NCBI RefSeq assembly: GCF_000321225.1
Contig: NW_004450481.1
Span: 2,764,933-2,828,932 of the forward strand
Direction: 5' to 3'
Length of the DNA stretch: 64,000 nt
DNA from: Odobenus rosmarus divergens
Lineage: Eukaryota > Chordata > Mammalia > Carnivora > Odobenidae
Every line of letters begins with the position of its first letter. Positions within the stretch are counted from its first letter, which is position 1. Shown here piece after piece: positions 31,701 through 44,700 of this stretch. The position numbers and the translations under genes were made by a program. The notes beneath the pieces are model-generated. The model ran no database searches. It was not told where the DNA came from and worked only from the letters and a program-made list of their open reading frames with translations.

Positions 31701-34700
31701 TGGTTAATCACATTGCAGTGATCAAAGTCAAGAAATTTTATATTGAGGGGTGCCTGGGTGGGTCAGTCGTTAAGTGTCTGCCTTCGGCTCAGGTCATGGT
31801 CCCAGGGTGCTGGGATTGAGCCCTGCATCGGGCTCCCTGCTCAGCGGGAAGCCTGCTTCTCCCTCTCCCACTCCCCCTGCTTGTGTTCCCTCTCTCACTG
31901 TGTCTCTCTCTGTCAAATAAATAAACAAAATCTTTTAAAAAAAAAATTTTATATTGATATAATACTGTTATCTAATCCACGGTCCATATTTTACTTTTAT
32001 CCAGTGTCCCAGTAATCTATTTTAGAGTTGTTCTTCTCTAGAACCAGATCTCTCATTGCATTTAGTATTGATATCTGACATTTTTTTAACAGCTTGATTG
32101 AGATGTAAGTCAGATACCGTACAATTCACCTATATAAAGTGTAAAATGGTTTTTAGTATATTCACAGATATGTGCAACTATCAGTATTGTCCATTAGAAC
32201 ATTTTCGTCACCTCAAAAGAAATGTCATACCTTCAGCCCTCCTCCTTCCCACCTCTCTATCTCCCACCAGCCCTAAGTAACAACTACAATCTCTTCGTTA
32301 TTCAAAGTGGCATAGTAAAGTCTCCAGCTGTTATTGTTGAATTGTCTATTTCTCCCTACTTTTCTGTCTGTTTTTGCTTCATGTATTTTGGTGACCTGGA
32401 ATTAGGTGAATATATTTTTATATCTGTATTATCCTGAAGGATTGACCTTTGTATCATTATAAAATGTCCCTCTTTATCTCATTTATCTCTTTATCAATGT
32501 TTTTTGGTGGTTTTTAAAAATCTGTATTGTCTAATACCAGTGTAGCTACTCCAGCCTTCTTGTGGTTGCTGTTTGAGTAAGATATCTTTTTTTCATCGTT
32601 TACTTCCAGTGTATTTTTATCTTTGAATCTAAAGTGTGTTTCCTGTAAGTACTGTATAGTTGGAGCATGTTTTCTCAAGTAGTCTGTCAGTCTCTGCCTT
32701 TTAATTGAGTTATTTAATCCATTCACATGTTATTGGTATAGTTGGATTTACATGTGCCATTTTACTTTTTGTTTTCTATGTGTCTCATATCTTTTGTGTT
32801 CCCCTGTTCCTCCTTTTCTGCTTTCTTTTTTGGATTTTTTTTTTTTTTTTATTAGTGGTTGCTCTAGGGTTTAACATGCTCATCTTATCAGAATCAGCTT
32901 CAGATTTATACTAGTTTAATTCCAGTGATATAAACATTACTCCTATGTAGTTCTATTCCTTCTCACCCTGTTTTTTTGATATATTGTTAAACATATTACA
33001 TTTAATAATGTTATAAACCCAAAAATACACTGCTGTATTACTTTACCAACTTCAGTCACTTCCTCAGGCCAGTACAGCTTTGCTCCTTCCCACCTTGTAT
33101 GTATATTACATTCCTATATATTGTAGACCCAACAATACATTATGTACATTTTATTTTATTTGCTTTTTTTAAGATTTTATTTTTTAAGTAATCTCTACAG
33201 CCAATCTGGGGCTCAAACTCAAAACTCTGAGATCATGAGTCACGTGCTGTATCGACTGAGCCAGCCAGCCATCCCCCGTTATGTACATTTTATTTTTTTT
33301 TTAAGATTTTATTTATTAGAGAGAGAATGAGAGATAGAAAGCACGAGAGGGAAGAGGGTCAGAGGGAGAAGCAGACTCCCTGCTGAGCAGGAAGCCCGAT
33401 GTGGGACTCGATCCCGGGACTCCAGGATCATGACCTGAGCTGAAGGCAGTCGCTTAACCAACTGAGCCACCCAGGCGCCCCCGTTATGTACATTTTAAAG
33501 AAACAATACATTATGTACATTCTAAAGCTTTAAAAATTAATTAAGAGAAGAAAGGAAAAAAATAAGCATTTCTACTATCTTTTATAATTACATAATCATC
33601 TCTCCCTGGTGCTCTTTCATTTCTCATATGGATTCAGATTACCAACTGGGGTCACCTACTTTGAACCAGAAGGACTTCCTTTATCACCTTCTTTTTTTTT
33701 TTTTTTTTAAAGATTTTATTTATTTATTTGAGAGAGAGAATGAGAGGGAAGAGGGTCAGAGGGAGAAGCAGACTCCCTGCTGCGCAGGGAGCCCGATGTG
33801 GGACTCGATCCCGGGACTCCAGGATCATGACCTGAGCCGAAGGCAGTCGCTTAACCAACTGAGCCACCCAGGCACCCCCTTTATCACCTTCTTGAAAGGT
33901 GGGTGGGCAAGCAGCAAATCTGTCTTATTCCTTCTGGCCTCCATTGTTTATGCTGAGAAGTCAGCTGTTGATGTAATTGGGTTCTCTTGTAAGTAACAAG
34001 TTGTTTTTCTCTTGCTGCTTTCATGATTTTCTCCTTCTCTTGGGGCACCTGGGTGGCTAAGTCGGTTAAATGTCTGCCATTGGCTCAGGTCATGATCGCA
34101 GAGTCCTGGAATCGAGCCCCTCGTTGGCTTCCTGCTCAGCAGGGTGTCTGCTTCTCCCTCTCCCTCTGCCCCTCCCCCACTCGTGGTCACTCTCTCAAAT
34201 AAATAGATAAAATCTTTAATTTAAAAAAAAATGTTTTCCTTCTCTTTGATCTTCACCATTTTTACCATGATGTGTCTCTTTGTGGATTTCTATGTTTATC
34301 CTCTGTGGAATTCACTGAACTTCCTGGAGTGTACATTATTTTTCAGTGAATTTGGAAAGTTTTTCACAATTATATCTTTGAAATTTTTTCTGCTGTTTGT
34401 CTTTTATCTTCTTCTGGTGCTCCCCATTACATGCATATTGGTGTGTTTGAGGGTATCCCACATTTTTCTGAGGCTTGCTTCACTTTCCTTCATCTTTTTT
34501 TCTGTCTGTTCTTTGGCTTGTATGGTCTCTGTTGATCTGTCTTTGATCTTGCTTATTTTTTCTTCTGCCAGTTTACATACACTGTTGAGTCCTTCTAGTG
34601 AATTTTTATTTTAGTTATTGTACTTCTTGAACTGCAGAGTTTCAATTTTTCAAAATAATGTCTATCTCTATTCTCTGTTTGGTGGGACATTGTCATTATA

Positions 34701-35750
34701 CCTTTCTTTAATGCTTTAATTATCATTTCCTTCAGTTCTGTGAACATGTTTATAATGGTTATATTTGAAGTCTCCCAACATCTGGATGCTATTATAGGCA
34801 ATTTCTGTTGCCAGCTTTTTTTTTCCCTGCTTCATGGCATCTTTGAATGCCTTGCATTTTTTTGTTGGATACTTGACATCTTAGATAATAAATTATAGCA
34901 ACTTTGGATACTGGTCTCTACCCTCTGGGAGTTGTTATTTGCTTGTTTGTTTAATTACTGACTGGATCATTTTAGTGACATCTCTTTCCCTTTCACAATG
35001 TTAAGCCTCTTGCTCCTCAGAGAAGTCCAGTTTTGGGTTGCCCTAGTTACCCTGATGACAGTGGTTTTGGTGAGGATCTCTTTCTCTCTTTCCCTGACCA
35101 CACTTAGTTCTTAAACTTTAGGAATACCAGCTGATTGCCCTGTTTTGAACAATGCCTGAACATTGCCCTACAAATTAATCTAATTAGATTCTTCCCCACC
35201 CCTCTTTTATGAAGGGGGTTGACGAAGAAGGAGAGGAAAAGAGAGAATCTTAAGCAGGCTCCACGCTCAGCCAGGGCTTGATCTCACAACCCTGAGATCA
35301 TGACCTGAGCCAAAACCAAGAGTCAGACACTTAACCAACTGAGCCACCCAGGCACCCCTGATTCTTGCCCATTTGAAGGAAAAGTTTCTGAGGTCTGTAT
35401 TTGATACTTGTTTTGACCCCAGTAAAGCTGCTCGCAGCTGTCTGATGCCCCAGTTCTCTCCTGTAATTAATAGGTCTGCGGTTTAGTTTGTACCTCCTAA
35501 AGGCCTCTCACCACAACCTTCACTGTTCTTGAGTGTGTGATTAGGCTTGAACTTCTCCATGCTCTGTTGCAAATGAGGTCAGCTCCTTTGGAGCAATCTG
35601 CTTTATGGTTTCTTTCTCCCCTGAGGCAAAATCTCTGAGCCTAGGCTCGGGAGCTGGGAGTGGGGACAGTGACAGCCTTCTTTCTGAGCGACACCTCTGC
35701 TCTAGTTGCTGAGTATTTGTTGGGGAGGAGAGAGAGAGAGAGAGAGAGAG

Positions 35751-35791
<41 letters not shown>

Positions 35792-38700
35792 GTGTAGCAG
35801 CTGGGGTCCCCTTGACTTCTCCTAGTGGAGAACCACTGCCTTGTGAGCCAGACCAGGGTGATCAGGGTCCCAGTGTTCTAAGTACCCTAAATCCAAGGTA
35901 CAGCCTCATTCCATGAGTGGAGGGTGGGTGGGAGAAGGGAACCCCCACCTCTCAACCATATTTATTTAGGATTTAGCTTCAGCAACAGGCAGCTGGCTGG
36001 AGGCAGGATGAGAAACTGATAACCTGCTCCTGGGAAGAAAGCCCTCCCAATGGAAGCTGAGGGGAGGGGAGGAGGATCCCTTGTTCCTGGCTGTGCAGTC
36101 TGGAGTAGAGTCGCCAGCTTGCTGAGCTGGAAGGGAGGGACCTTGGCTCAACTGCCATAGACTCTCACCTTTGTTGTGGAATTTTCATAGATCTTGACTA
36201 GATGTTTTTTCATTTGGCTGTTGGCCTTTATGGCTGTTTCTAGAGACTTTAAGTGTTGTTTTTGTTTTGTTTTCTGTTTTTTATTTCACCAGTTTTACTG
36301 GGCAGTGGGTCACTGGAGTTCCTCATGTGGTCATGCTGGAAGCTGATCTCCGGGTTCTTTTTCAACAGAATCATTCTACCTTCTGGGTTGAGAATAGGTG
36401 GGATCCTGGGGATGAGGGAGTGAGAAAGAGAAGCAGGGAGACTGTTGTAATAACTCAAATGAGGGATGTTGCTGGCTTGATTCCATAGGAGTGGATTTGA
36501 CCAGAAGTTGTAGGATTCTGGATGTATTTTGAAGGTAGAGCCAACGATTGGCTAACAGGTTGGATATGAAGTATGAGAAAGAGAGGGGTCAGGGATGGCT
36601 CCAAGGTTTTTGGCCTGAGCAACTAGAAACATGGAGTTGTCAGGGCGCCTGGGTGTCACAGTCAGTTAAGTGTCCAACTCTTGGTTTCCGCTCAGGTCAT
36701 CATCTCAGGGTCCTCAGATCGAGCCCTGCATCGGGCTCCATGCTTAGCGAGGAGTCCGTTTAAGACTTTCTCTCCCTCTCCCTCGGTCCCTCCCCCTTGC
36801 ATGGTCTCTCTCTTTCTCTCTTGCTCTCTCTGAAATAAATAAATAAATCTTAAAAAAAGAAAAGAAAGAAAGATAGAGTTGTCCTTATTTGAGATGGAGA
36901 AGCATGTTTGGGGTGGGGGTTGGGTAATCAGGATTTCAGTTTTGGACACGTTAAATTTGAGACATTGCCCATTGGGCATCCCACTGGTTATGTCAAACAG
37001 GCAGTTAGATGTGAGAGTCTGGTGCTTAGGAGAGTGAGTGGTCCAGGGAGGTTTAAATTTGGGACTTGTCAACATATACTTAGCATCTAAAACCATGAGA
37101 TTGGGTGTCATCACCAACAGAGTAGATGCAGATAGAATAGAAGGAAGATCAAGCCTGGGCCCTGGAAGTCCTGATGTCAGGAGGTCAGGGAGCTGAGGAG
37201 ACTGAGGAGTGGCAGCAACAGAAGACCAGGCTAGATAAGAATGAGATTTTTATAGTACAATTTTAAATGCCTGTAATAACTTCTTGTCTTTTTTTCTAGC
37301 TGAGTTACGCAATGTGACAAATTGTCAGTCTAACCAACCAAGGTAAGGAAAAAAATCTCGTTGATGAGACCAAAAGAATTAGGGATGTGGTATTCCTAAA
37401 ACAACCATTTAGCGTAGTAAGGGGTACTTATTTTAGAATTAAGCTTGGTCCTCAGCTACCTGGAAATCTGGAAACGTCACACTTACTCCCCAACCCTCCC
37501 CCCATCCTCTCACCTTTTAGGCTAAAAGATGGAATCAGTAACATCATTCTCCTTTGGGGTGACTTATTTTATTACTGCTACTAAGAGGGAAATCAGACAA
37601 GCAGACATGCTTGGAGCTCCATGGAATCAACTCTCTTTGAGTTGATTTCAGATAAAAGCTTATGAAGATGAGTATCGTGAAGTAAATCAGTAAAGTCATG
37701 TGAGACTCTTTGAGAAGAGGTAAATGTAAGTGGGTAGATTTGGGGCTTTGTTGGGGAAACTCAGTATGGAAACATTAGAGGCAATATGAGACTCATCCTT
37801 TTTTAGTTTTCTCCAGTAAACTTAGGCTGGTACATTTCTTGTCTTTAGTAATGAAGGTGATGCCATCAAAGTTTTTGTGCGAATTCGTCCACCTACAGAA
37901 GGTTCTGGATCAGCTGATGGAGAGCAAAACTTATGCTTATCTGTGCTCTCCTCTACCACTCTCCGGCTTCACTCCAACCCTGAGCCCAAGACCTTCACAT
38001 TTGATCATGTCGCAGACATGCACACCACTCAGGTAATGATAGTTTTGGAAACTTAACTTTCCATTTGGATAAGATTCTGTTATTTGTGAGGATTTCATTT
38101 TTGGTCTCTTTAGTGTGATAGATTTCAGATAAGGACACTCAAACATTATGTAAATATTTTAGATTTAATATATTTTAAGATATTTTAGATTTAATTTTAT
38201 TATTTTTCTTCCTTCATCACACTTTGTACCAGAATGACAAGCCTGCTTTACTTTCGCTCACCATCCAATGATGGAGATTAGTGGAGGTGTATTTTTCAGG
38301 GCCACTTGGATGATTGATAAGTACAGTTGAACTTCCTAGTTTAAGGAGAGGATCTTAATTGTGACTGCTATAACAAAAATATCACAAACTGAGTGGCTTA
38401 AACAGCAAACATTTATTTCTCACTGTTCTGGAGGTTGGGAATTCTAAGATCCAGGCCAGAAGATCCAGTGTCTGGTAAGGACCTGCTTCCTGGCTTGTAG
38501 ACAGCTGCCTTCTCACTGTGGAGAAAGAGAGAAAGCAAATTCTCTCCTGTCTTTTAGAAGGGCACTACTCCCATCACAAGGGCTCTACCCTCATGACCTA
38601 ATTATCTTCCAAAAGCCCCATCTCCAAATACCATCACACTGGGGATTAGGGTTTCAACATAAGAATGTTGGGGAGGACACTGGAAACATTCAGTCCATAG

Positions 38701-41700
38701 TAGAGAGTAGCAGGTTTATGATTGTTATGATGTCAGTAACTGCTTTTCTAATTAAGGACAATTTAGTTCAGATCTAGTCAGCACTATCCATTAGAACTTT
38801 CTGTAATGAGGGAAATATTCTATTATCTGTGCTGTCCATTACAGTAGCCTCTAGCCACATGTGGCTATTTAAGTTTGAATTTATTAAGATTAAATAAAAT
38901 CTAAAATTTAGTTTCTCAGATACACTAACTGCATGTGACTATGGAGCACTTGAAATGTGGCTAGTGCATCTAAGGACCTGACTTTATGTTTTATTTAATT
39001 TTAATTAATTTGAATTTAAATACCTACATATGACTAATGGCTACTGGAAATCACAGATCTTGATTATTCCCTTACACACATGGATGTTTTTGGTGAGACA
39101 TTTAGATCTTTTCATCTAGGACATGGCTGGTGAATGGAAATACAAAGTTAGTCACATATATAATTTAAAATTTTCTAGTAGCCATGTTGAAAAAAAAGGA
39201 AAAAAAAACAGGTAGACTTAATTTTAATCCTATATTTTATTTAACCCAATATATCCAAAATGTCATTTCCATGTGTAGTCAATATAAAGCAAATTATTAA
39301 TGAGATATTTTCCATTCTTTTTATTCATGCTCAGTCTTCCAAACCTGGTGTATATTTTATACATAACAATACATCTCAAGTTGGACTAGCCATGTTTCAG
39401 GTGCTCAGTAGCCACATGTGGCTCATGGCTATGGTATTAGACAGTGTAGGTTTAGGAATTCTGGCACTGTTGATAAGATTGCATCTACTTACATGTAAAA
39501 ATGAAAATAAAAATCAGGTATTGATTCTTTACTATAAGCTGGTAAGAAAAGCACTGAAGAACATATAGGGCCACATATTTGATGCTAATACCAGTATAAT
39601 ATTTGCATGCAACGTGCTGAACAAAATTCTGTATAAATTGTAGATGTGAGCTTTAAATCTATAATTGTATACGAGATTAATGGACATAACTGTCTAATGT
39701 TTTATCCCATCTTAGATGTTTTAGCTTTTTTCTTTTTTTAAAAAAAAAGATTTTTATTTATTTATTTATTAGAGAGCGAGAGAGAGAGAGAGAGACAGCA
39801 TGAGAGGGGAGAGGGTCAGAGGGAGAAGCAGGCTCTCTGCCGAGCCGGGAGTCCGATGCGGGACTCTATCCTAGGACTCCAGGATCATGACCCGAGCCAA
39901 AGGCAGTCGCTTAACCAACTGAGCCGCCCAGGTGCCCCTAGCTTTTTTTCTATAGTGATTGCAATGTTCATGTTATCACAAGGGTTGAAAAATCTAAGCA
40001 TGTTATTTTTATTCTGTTTTAGAATCTGGTTTAGGAAAAATGTTTTCATTTCTATGAAATGTTAAAATGCTTGGTGCTTACATTTGTAGGAGTCCGTGTT
40101 CTCAGCTGTGGCCAAGGGCATTGTGGAATCTTGCATGAGCGGTTATAATGGTACCATCTTTGCATAGTAAGTTCCTGACTGTCCTTATACAAGGGTACAA
40201 TAGTAAGTGCTTCTTCCTGTAGCTGCTGTAATCAATTACCCCAAACTCAGTGGCTTGAAACAATATGAGTTTATTATTTTTCAGTTCTGTAAATCCAAAG
40301 TCTGACACGAGTCTCACTGAGCTACAATAAAAGTGTTGGCAGGGCTGTGTTCCTTTCTGGAGGCTTTAGGGGAGAATTCCATTTCCTTGCCTTTTCCAGC
40401 TTTTAGAGCCACTCAAATTGCCTGGCTACACCCCCTTTCTCTGTCTTTGAAGCCGACAACATGCAACCCTCTGACTCTTCTTCCTCAGTCACATCTCCGT
40501 CTGACTGTGGCTGGGACAGTTCCCTAATTTTAAAGATTCATGTGATTGGATTGGCCCCACCGGGATAATCAAGGTGGAGGGGATTAAACTCCCACTTCCT
40601 GGAGAGGAGAACATCTACTTATATTATTTGGAATTCTGTGAGGAAGATTTGTCTCTTCTCCCGCATTTATTCTACTTGGAGTTACAATCCATTATATTAT
40701 TTATTTTATTTTATTTTTTTAAATTTTTTTNNNNNNNNNNNNNNNNNNNNNNNNNNNNNNNNNNNNNNNNNNNNNNNNNNNNNNNNNNNNNNNNNNNNNN
40801 NNNNNNNNNNNNNNNNNNNNNNNNNNNNNNNNNNNNNNNNNNNNNNNNNNNNNNNNNNNNNNNNNNNNNNNNNNNNNNNNNNNNNNNNNNATTTATTTGA
40901 CAGAGACACAGCAAGAGAGAGAACACAAGCAGGGGGAGTGGGAGAGGGAGAAGCAGGCTTCCTGCCGAGTGGGGAGCCCGATGTGGGGCTTGATCCCAGG
41001 ACCCTGGGATCATGACCTGAGCCAAAGGCAGATGCTTAACGACTGAGCCACCCAGGCGCCCCTATATTATTTTTATCTTATTGCTCATATTGTCCTAGCT
41101 TGGCCATTGGGAGCTATTCGAGGTTGGTTTCTGTGTCCCTTTGACATGTCACAGCCTTTTGCTTGAGCACTTCCTTATTTTATGATGCTCCAGGCTGCTC
41201 CTGGTTCATTTGTATTTTCCCTGTCCTAGACCTAGACTCAGCCATTTCGCCAAGGAGCCCTGGTTCCTTTTATTGGAGAATGGTTTTTAGAAACCAAGAT
41301 GTGGGCACTAGGTGTGTTTCTTGCTACTGGAGTGTCATTGCCTCTAGGTGTTCTCAGCAGACAGCTAGGTAATAAATGTATATATACGAAGTCATGTATA
41401 TAGGCGTGTCTGTAATTGTTTCTGTATATATCTGTTTGTACATGCGTTAAGCTAAACACGAGTTCATGCCTATGTATCTGACTCTAATCCAAGGGTTTAG
41501 AATCCACATGGGTTCATTCTAACCTTTCTTTCTTGTTTATCTGTAACTTCCCTTGCTGGCAGTGAGAACCCTGGCTCCCACCTTCTGTCATCCCTTCACT
41601 TATTTGTTCAACCCCCATATACAACTTTCAGAATTGTTATCATGTATCCCTGTGAGAAACAAATTTACTGAGGACAGTATTGATGTACAGTTCTTTTTAT

Positions 41701-44700
41701 TTTATAGCCTTACAATTTCCAGTCAAAACCTCCTTTTCTAAAGTTACTTAGGTCCGCGCTTTTGCTGCCCACCCACGTTAGTGCACTTATGTCACGCACT
41801 TGTAATGTACTTACCTGCATTCCATCCTGGGACCGCTGACACCCTGGTTGATGTGTTTTGCTTGTTTTTTTTAGTTTGCAAACCTTAAAGTTCACCCTTT
41901 GTGATGTACGGTTATATAGTGTTTGGACAGATGCAGAGGGTCATGTACTTACCACCCCAGCACTGAAGAGGACAGTTCCTTCACCTTAAAAGTTTCCCCT
42001 GTTTGTCCCCCTTATAGTCAGCCACTCCCCCTTCCCCCAACTCCTGACATCCAGGGTACTCTAATATATTTTCCATTCCTATAGTTCTACCTTTTCCAGA
42101 GTGCCATATAAATGAAATCATACAATATGTAGCCTTTTGGATCTGCCTCTCTCTCTTAGTAAAAAATACATTTAGGATTTGCCTGTGTTGTTGCATGCAT
42201 CAATAACTTAAACTCTTTTTTTTTCCTCTATAGTATTTTATTATATGGATGTATCATGATTTGTTTATCCATTTCCTTGTAAAAGAATATCTTAGTTGCT
42301 TCCAGTTTTTAGTGATTATGAATAAATTGCTACAAATGTTTGAACATTGGTTTTTGTATGAACATAAGTTTTTCAAATCATTTGAGTCAACGCCTAAGAA
42401 TGCAATTGCCGGACCATATGGTAAGTCTATGATTAACCTTGTGATAAACTGCCAAATTGTTTTCCAAATGTATGTTTAAAGTGAGTCATGTTCCTGAATT
42501 TCTAAATGTTGGCAGCCTTGGGGCGCCTGGGTCGCTCAGTCGTTAAGCGTCTGCCTTCGGCTCAGGTCATGATCCCGGGGTCCTGGGATCGAGCCCCGCA
42601 TCGGGCTCCCTGCTCGGCGGGAAGCCTGCTTCTCCCTCTCCCACTCCCCCTGCTTGTGTTCCCTCTCTCGCTGTGTCTCTCTCTGTCAAATAAATAAAAT
42701 CTTAAAAAAAAAAAAAAGTGTAAACTTTAGGCTCATATTGCACATACATCCTTGAAAATTTGCCTTTGCTTTTCATGCTTACTTTTCAGTTGTGTTCAGG
42801 AAAACTAAATGTTCTCTCTTTAGCAGTGAGACAGGTACCTATTTTCTCATCTGTCTTCTCAAGAGAAAAAAGATATTTTTTTTCCACAGAATATTTTGAG
42901 TGGTAAAGTTCAAAAATGAATTTGAAATAAGAGCCACAGTTGGCAGAGATTATATTATCTTTAGAACTGTTATCTTTGAAGACCTTGTAAGCATACTAAT
43001 TATGTTTAATTTGTGGCATATTCATTAATAACTTAATGAAAATTGCTTTTGCTAGAAGAAGGTAGAAATGAGAAACACTTGATGAGAAATGAGTGTTTGA
43101 TTTATTGGTTGGGGAACATACTTTCTGGTTTACCTAAAACAGCCCCAATTCTAGGGTAATTATTAATAGTATTGCCATCACTCTCAAGTAGGAGACTCAA
43201 TAATAACCATTTTTCTTTCTGAGTTACTAAAGAACTTTTTTTCCTACTTCTAAAAGGAAGAGGTAAACAACTAGATAATGCTGGGGTTCTTTTTGTTTAT
43301 TTTATCTTTTGGGGCATTTAAACAAAAAATGAATTCAAAAACTTTTTTTTTAAGATTTTTATTTATTCATTTGACAGAGAGAGTGTGTGTGTACAAGCAG
43401 GGGGAGGAGGAGAGGGAGAGGGAGAAGCAGGCTCCCCGCTGAACAGGGATCCCAATGCGGGGCTCAATCCCAGGACCCTGGGATCATGACCTGAGCTGAA
43501 GGCAGACCTTAGCCGACTCAGCCACCCAGGTGCACCTCAAAATTTTTTTTTATATTTGTGCTGTGAATCCAAGCTAAAGACATTTGACACCCTGACTGAC
43601 ATCTATCTTTAACATAAGCATTTTTATTTTTAGTTTTTCTTACTTGTTTCTTGGGGTAATGGAGAAGATATGACACTACATACAGAATCAGGCCTATAGC
43701 ATAAGGAATTTCAAAATTGCTTTATTTTTAAATGAAGACATTTTAGTATCTTTAAAGGCAGAATTTAGGAAAGGAATTGCTAACTTATTTAGAATAGAAA
43801 AAGTTGGAAACAAAAATTCAGTTGTTTCTGGTTAAATCAATTATACATGCATGGAATATACAATGTAGCTATTAAAAATAATGAGGTAGATCTCTATTTA
43901 CTGACTTAGAAAAATATCGAGATAAAATTGAAGGACAAAACAGATTGCAGAGCAGTATGAAGAGCATCATTTCAGTTTTGTAAATAAAAATTAAATGAAA
44001 AATCTGATGGCTGTGTTTGTATAATCCTGATGCATTACCAGGCAATTGACAGTGTAGTTCTTGGTGGTAGAATAGGAGAGAGAGAGATAATGAATCATTC
44101 ACTTCTCACCTAATATAATTTTTTTTATCAAAGATTTTATTTATTTGGGAGAGACAGAAAGCACGAGGTGAGGGGTGGGGACAGAGAGGAGAGGTAGAGG
44201 CAGACTCCTCACTGAGTCCAGAACCCTAAGACCATGACCTGAGCCACAGTCTGATGCTTAACCGACTGAGCCACCCAGGTGGCCCCATTTTTTTTTTTTT
44301 TTTTTTTAAGTAAGCTCTACGCCCAACGTGGGCCTTGAACTCATGACCCTGAGATCAAGAGTTGCACACTTTACTGACAGCCAGGCAGGCGTCCCTACCT
44401 AATATAATTTTAAAAAAGAAAGAAAATAAGATCTTTGTGGGAAAAATTTATACACTAGTAGGCCATATTAAAGTAAGAGGGTAGTCTTTTAAGTTTCATA
44501 TGTCAAAATAATGTATGAAACATTTATTTTTACAGTGGACAGACGGGCTCAGGGAAAACATTTACGATGATGGGTAAGTGAATTAAAGATGATCATATCC
44601 TGGCTTAATCTACTCTTTCTGCAATGACAGCACCTAGGCACCTAGTACATTTTGGGGGAAGGCATACTTTCTATATATGATGTTGACCTCATAAAAGTAG

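Larger units (their letters stand above)
32490..36140 (-). repeat. Old LINE-1, 5' part, minus strand, cut by several SINEs
   Basis: An ORF2-type endonuclease N-terminus is readable on the minus strand at 32514-32726 ([33 protein letters not shown]). Further upstream on that strand the sequence resembles L1 5' regions to about 36140. It is not intact and is interrupted by SINEs at 33154, 33293, 33694, 34042 and 35212. Confidence 0.5.
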
